This document shows, in pieces, positions 17,346 through 20,471 of a stretch of 20,471 nt of DNA. Position 1 is the first letter of the stretch; each line of letters begins with the position of its first letter. The position numbers and the translations under genes were made by a program. Origin of the DNA: Stentor coeruleus (lineage: Eukaryota > Ciliophora > Heterotrichea > Heterotrichida > Stentoridae); assembly GCA_001970955.1 (NCBI GenBank), contig MPUH01001237.1:1-20471 (forward strand), written 5' to 3'. Under the pieces are notes generated by a model. The model was given only the letters and a program-made list of their open reading frames with translations. It ran no database searches and had not been told where the DNA came from.

Positions 17346-17786
17346 ATGGCAAGTCGAACACGTCTGCTACGTGAGCTCAAAGCTAAAACTGAAGAATTCA
17401 ATCTAAACACTATTGGAGATAATCTGACTAATTGGGAAGCAATAATAACTGGGCCAAGTGACTCACCATATGCAGATGGAAAATTTCTGATCTCATTTCG
17501 AGTTCCAGATACATATCCATTTACAGCTCCAAAAGTTGTTTTCAAAACTAAAATTTTTCATCCTAACGTTCATTTCGACACAGGGGAAATTTGCTTAGAT
17601 GTATTAAAATCAGACTGGTGTCCTGCTTGGAATTTAGAAGCTATTTGCCGGGCAATAACAGCTTTGTTAAGTAGTCCTAATGCAGATAGTCCATTGAATT
17701 GTGATGCTGGGAACATGATCCGTGCTGGAGATGTTAGAGCTTATAACTCTATGGCCAAAATGTATACTTTAGAATACGCTAATTAG
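17346..17786 (+). CDS. PEX4: Ubiquitin-conjugating enzyme E2, PEX4 type
   Basis: A 146-residue single-domain E2, the usual length. It has the E2 core: N-terminal helix (RTRLLRELKAK), GPSDSPYADGKF (36-47), YPFTAPKVVF, the HPN motif (72-74) and the catalytic C83 in GEICLDVLK. The C-terminal half (SPLNCDAGNMIRAGDVRAYN and the flanking SMAKMYT) is the hallmark of PEX4/UBC21, as in plants. PEX4 sits at the peroxisome surface and monoubiquitinates the import receptor PEX5 so that it can be recycled, acting with the RING peroxins and the AAA ATPases PEX1/PEX6. The gene therefore implies functional peroxisomes. It is preceded by a C/A-rich flank. The stop is TAG. Confidence 0.88.
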   Translation: MASRTRLLRELKAKTEEFNLNTIGDNLTNWEAIITGPSDSPYADGKFLISFRVPDTYPFTAPKVVFKTKIFHPNVHFDTGEICLDVLKSDWCPAWNLEAICRAITALLSSPNADSPLNCDAGNMIRAGDVRAYNSMAKMYTLEYAN

Positions 17787-18077
17787 TAAAAATTATTTTA
17801 TTTTATTTGATGTGTGATTGAGGAAATTAGATTAATTTTATAGGTTTTAGCGTGGATTTTTGTTATAAATTTTTGATAGATTGGATAGAGATGATATGGT
17901 TTAATTAAAATTTAGATTTGATAAAATGATATAAAGGGTAATAGTTTTTTATTTTTGTTATAAATGAAGCTTGAATGACAAAGATGAGGAGATATTGTTG
18001 GAAATGGGGTTTTGGTTATTAAAATAATTTTAATATTTCATGCTTTAAAGATGGTATTGTATTGGTTAAAATTTATT

Positions 18078-18485
18078 ATGTCTAATCTAGCTTTTTCAGT
18101 ACTGATAGGACTATTCCTATTCGCAAAGGCTTCAACAACAAATCTTGATGAAAGTTTAACAGTATACATAAACCCGTCAAGCTCAGCATTTATACAAATT
18201 AGCTGCACTCCAAGCACAGGCTTCCACTGGTTTGTCATATCCCCAAACTCCATAAAAATAAGTGTTACTGACCTTAGTGGAATATATACGCCCCCAACTA
18301 AAGATTCTGTAGGTGCACGAGGCTTTCAAACATTCGAAATTGTATGCAATGACCTATGCACTAATGGAGATTATGAAGAATTAGTATTATTTAAAGGACG
18401 TAATTGGGATGTAATAACACCCGATATTATAGTTATCGCTATAATAGTAACAACAGAACCTCAAAATGAAAGTTCTACTCCTTAG
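18078..18485 (+). CDS. Chagasin-like cysteine-protease inhibitor (family I42)
   Basis: A 135-residue protein. I start at the ATG at 18078, since it gives a clean signal peptide (MSNLAFSVLIGLFLFAKA); an in-frame ATG at 18051 is possible. The mature part carries the three chagasin loops in order: TPSTGFHW (44-51, family NPTTGFxW), VGARGFQTF (78-86, the G-rich loop) and GRNW (107-110, where RPW is usual). Chagasin-type inhibitors plug the active site of papain-family proteases. With a signal peptide, this one would act in the secretory or endosomal system or outside the cell, probably on the cell's own cathepsins. Extra cysteines (C43, C90, C94) may form a disulfide that the family usually lacks. 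The stop is TAG. Confidence 0.8.
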   Translation: MSNLAFSVLIGLFLFAKASTTNLDESLTVYINPSSSAFIQISCTPSTGFHWFVISPNSIKISVTDLSGIYTPPTKDSVGARGFQTFEIVCNDLCTNGDYEELVLFKGRNWDVITPDIIVIAIIVTTEPQNESSTP

Positions 18486-18563
18486 ATAAATTAGCTAATA
18501 AATAATAATTTCAATTAAATCAAGATAAAAAGAAAACAAGTCCCATATTTCTTAAGGCTATAA

Positions 18564-18887
18564 ATGGTAAAGAAGGGGAAAAAGTCAGCTGAAGGTATGA
18601 ATTCAAAACTCGCTCTCGTTATGAAAAGTGGGAAAGCTGTGCTCGGATACAAAAGTACACTTAAAAGCTTGCGACAAGGCAAGTCTAAGTTGGTTTTCAT
18701 AGCTAGTAATACCCTTCCTTTAAAAAAAAGCGAAATCGAGTATTATTGTATGCTTGGAAAAGTTGAAGTTCATCATTACACTGGAGATAACAATGAGCTA
18801 GGAAGGGCTTGTGGTAAAATGCACGCAGTTTCTACATTGTCCATTTTAGATGTTGGAGATTCAGATATTCTAGCATCCACAGCATAA
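18564..18887 (+). CDS. RPL30: Large-subunit ribosomal protein eL30
   Basis: A 107-residue protein, normal length for eL30. It has a basic start (MVKKGKK), [20 protein letters not shown] (13-32), [10 protein letters not shown] (43-52), [20 protein letters not shown] and [10 protein letters not shown] (76-85), all standard eL30 blocks. It is an L7Ae-fold protein that binds kink-turn RNA in the 60S subunit. In yeast and animals it also binds its own pre-mRNA or mRNA, and in mammals the SECIS element. It has no intron here. It lies 78 bp downstream of the chagasin-like gene. The stop is TAA. Confidence 0.95.
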   Translation: MVKKGKKSAEGMNSKLALVMKSGKAVLGYKSTLKSLRQGKSKLVFIASNTLPLKKSEIEYYCMLGKVEVHHYTGDNNELGRACGKMHAVSTLSILDVGDSDILASTA

Positions 18888-19334
18888 TCTAACTAGATAT
18901 TATCTGAAATTAATTCTTTGGAAGATAGTTTTTACATAAAATTTAAGTTTTTTTAAGTTTGTAAACATGATGTTGAAGTAAATTGTGAAATAATTATCGG
19001 ATGGTTTTTTAAGTATAAAATGGTAGTTAGGTTCTAGTATGATTGCAGAGGTAAAAGGGTAAAAATTATATGATAGTATTTAAATTTTAAGATGCTTGTG
19101 GGAAAGTGGGAGTTTGATAAGATGAAATTAAGAAGAGTGAGTTTGTATTTTTTGAAGTGAATAAAAAATAATAGGAATTTAGTTCCTTATAAAAAATATA
19201 ATTTAAAAAATCCCTTAACTTCAAAACTTACTTCTACTATAAAACTCACTAATTATAGTCATAATAAAACAAGTCAGAAAAGCAAATCTTAAAAGCTTTT
19301 TTAAGTAATTTTTATGTAATTGCATTCTTAGCTT
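18888..19334. other. Convergent intergenic region with a composition switch
   Basis: No gene is seen. On the plus strand 18990-19185 is G/T-rich and 19195-19320 is A/C-rich; the switch sits at about 19174-19190. Both flanking genes end here, so each has a G/T-rich downstream flank on its own sense strand. Confidence 0.55.
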
Positions 19335-19547
19335 TCAATCTATGCCATTCTCAGTGTTTGGAATTGGTATCATAGCAATAAATGTAGGGGTATCTGGCTT
19401 AGATTGTATTTTAATCCCATAATGAAAAGTACTACGCTTTGAACTTGCTAAGTCACTTTCATCACAAACAAGAACTAATCTTGTCGTATCTACAAGTTTA
19501 ACATCATCTCTTAGTGGATCTTCATCTTTTACACAACAGACACCCAT
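19335..19547 (-). CDS. Small protein with lipidation-type N-terminus
   Basis: A 70-residue protein, family not recognised. It begins MGVCC: glycine 2 followed by two cysteines is the classic context for N-myristoylation and palmitoylation, which would anchor the protein to a membrane. The rest (DTTRLVLVCDESD, then FHYGIKIQSKP and TPTFIAMIPIPN) looks like a small beta-rich chain. It has no membrane segment. The stop is TGA, one of two genes here that use it. It is short, so it could be part of a larger gene, but no intron extends it. Confidence 0.5.
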   Translation of the reverse strand: MGVCCVKDEDPLRDDVKLVDTTRLVLVCDESDLASSKRSTFHYGIKIQSKPDTPTFIAMIPIPNTENGID

Positions 19548-20371
19548 TATTGTGTTTATTATTATACATAAAAAAACTGGACTTTATGGTATAATAATTA
19601 AAGCTGGGTAATGATTTTTTCCCTTGCAACTGTAAAATTATGATTAAGATAGAAGAATTTTATATGATTAAGATATTATTAATGGTTATTATTTAAAGTC
19701 TCACTCAGGTTTTTGTGTAAATCTGGAATTTTTATATTTTGTGATAGTGATTATTTGTGCTTTGCTATTATAATATTATTTAAGTTCGTCTAAATAACTT
19801 AATAATCTTTCACTTAAATAAAATATACTAATAAACTTATTAGAAAGCAAACTATCCAGTTTTATGATGCCTTTATTAGACTATATTTCCTATGTAATGA
19901 TTATTAGAAAAAAATCAAGCCTTTGAACTAATATTAAGTTGAATCAAATACTAGCATTGAAAAAGCATTATAAAGTTTAGAAAACCTAATAAGTATGCTT
20001 TTCTTAATTTACACAAAGCATTGTCGTAAAAAAAGAATTCTAGCTGAGATTTGCTATACCTATATTAACTCATATAAAAGTTAAATTATGCATATACCGA
20101 GGATTATAATATATAATTATGCTTGCAACCCTTTATGTAGAGTAAATTACTGAATCTTCTTCGACAGGAAGAATATTTATATTTCCATGATAGAGCCTTA
20201 ATAGAATTATATATAAGTCGTAAATTTAATATTGTAGAACTCCTTAAGATCTATTATCAGATAATCTTCAGTATAAAGCTAATTTTAGCTAGAGTATTCT
20301 AATCAAGTTCTAATATTTTTTTAGATATAATACCTATTTTCTTATCAGAGCTTTAAACTTAGATAATAATA
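19548..20371. other. Non-coding spacer before a kelch-family gene
   Basis: AT-rich DNA with many stops in all frames. I see no gene, RNA or repeat that I can support. The last 50 bases lead directly to the ATG at 20372. Confidence 0.6.
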
Positions 20372-20471
20372 ATGGATATTAAATGTTTTGTTCAAGGCTG
20401 CAGCATACATCCTTCTCTTTGCTGTTACTGCTCATCAAATGGTACTGCATTATGTCATAACCACATTCCGG
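20372..20471 (+). CDS. Partial B-box-like zinc finger gene (kelch-family paralogue)
   Basis: The first 33 residues of a gene cut off by the window edge. It begins MDIKC and shows C5, C10, C17/C18, C20, C28 and H31 with spacing like the zinc finger of the protein at 978 (C-x-C, then LC-x2-H). The CYCSSNGTALCHNH block is the same module as CDCTSNTSYMCSKH there. A B-box-like/kelch protein is therefore likely, but the rest is not visible. Confidence 0.65.
   Translation, partial: MDIKCFVQGCSIHPSLCCYCSSNGTALCHNHIP

Noticed and set aside
19860-20220. Long frame on the plus strand interrupted only by TAA and TAG, as if UAR coded for Gln
   Set aside because: In DNA this AT-rich, TAA and TAG are expected far more often than TGA. 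The genes of this window clearly use TAA and TAG as stops.
1-20471. CRISPR arrays, insertion sequences, bacterial operons
   Set aside because: No spaced repeats, transposase frames or bacterial signals were seen; the window is eukaryotic throughout.

Overview
This is AT-rich nuclear DNA from a eukaryote. It is most likely a heterotrich ciliate of the Stentor kind. The genes are eukaryotic (kinesin, USP47-type deubiquitinase, SECIS-binding protein 2, SMNDC1/SPF30, PEX4, eL30, CFA20-domain protein). The coding density is high. Seven introns can be placed by homology and frame: six are exactly 15 nt and one appears to be 14 nt, all starting GTA and ending TAG. Introns of 15-16 nt are the published hallmark of the Stentor coeruleus macronuclear genome. 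TAA, TAG and, in two genes, TGA act as stops, which fits the standard code and argues against the Blepharisma (UGA=Trp) and Paramecium/Tetrahymena (UAR=Gln) codes. The species is inference; the introns and stops are read directly.

Layout. 1-977: a broken gene fragment carrying a 70-nt tandem duplication, a strong hairpin near 490-550, then non-coding DNA. 978-2324 (+): a B-box-like/kelch protein with an in-frame 75-nt duplication. 2325-3183: non-coding, with a stop-riddled trace resembling the same zinc finger. 3184-5265 (+): PPP4R4-like HEAT protein, two introns. 5278-6986 (-): kinesin-7-like motor, three introns. 6991-7992 (+): CFA20-domain protein, divergent from the kinesin with only 4 bp between start codons. 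8036-8584 (-): unknown type I membrane protein. 8636-9526 (-): SBP2. 9527-9934: spacer with a 192-nt duplication around an N. 9935-10876 (-): SMNDC1/SPF30. 10918-14172 (-): USP47-like protease of 1074 residues, recovered by joining what look like two separate reading frames through 15-nt introns. 14249-15223 (+) and 15255-15950 (-): two unknown proteins in convergent orientation. 15951-17345: the longest spacer, with a second N-flanked duplication. 17346-17786 (+): PEX4. 18078-18485 (+): chagasin-like cysteine-protease inhibitor. 18564-18887 (+): ribosomal protein eL30. 19335-19547 (-): small protein with a lipidation-type N-terminus. 20372 to the edge (+): the start of a second B-box-like/kelch-family gene.

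The genes do not form a single pathway. Links worth noting: SBP2 and eL30 are both L7Ae-fold RNA binders implicated in UGA-selenocysteine recoding; kinesin-7 and the CFA20 protein share a minimal divergent promoter and are both tied to microtubules or cilia; PEX4 and USP47 are both ubiquitin-system enzymes. Every detectable intron would introduce an in-frame stop if retained, and in each case the splice-site sequence itself supplies that stop. Four direct duplications, two of them beside single N characters, suggest unresolved contig overlaps in the assembly, so the local breaks should be read with care.
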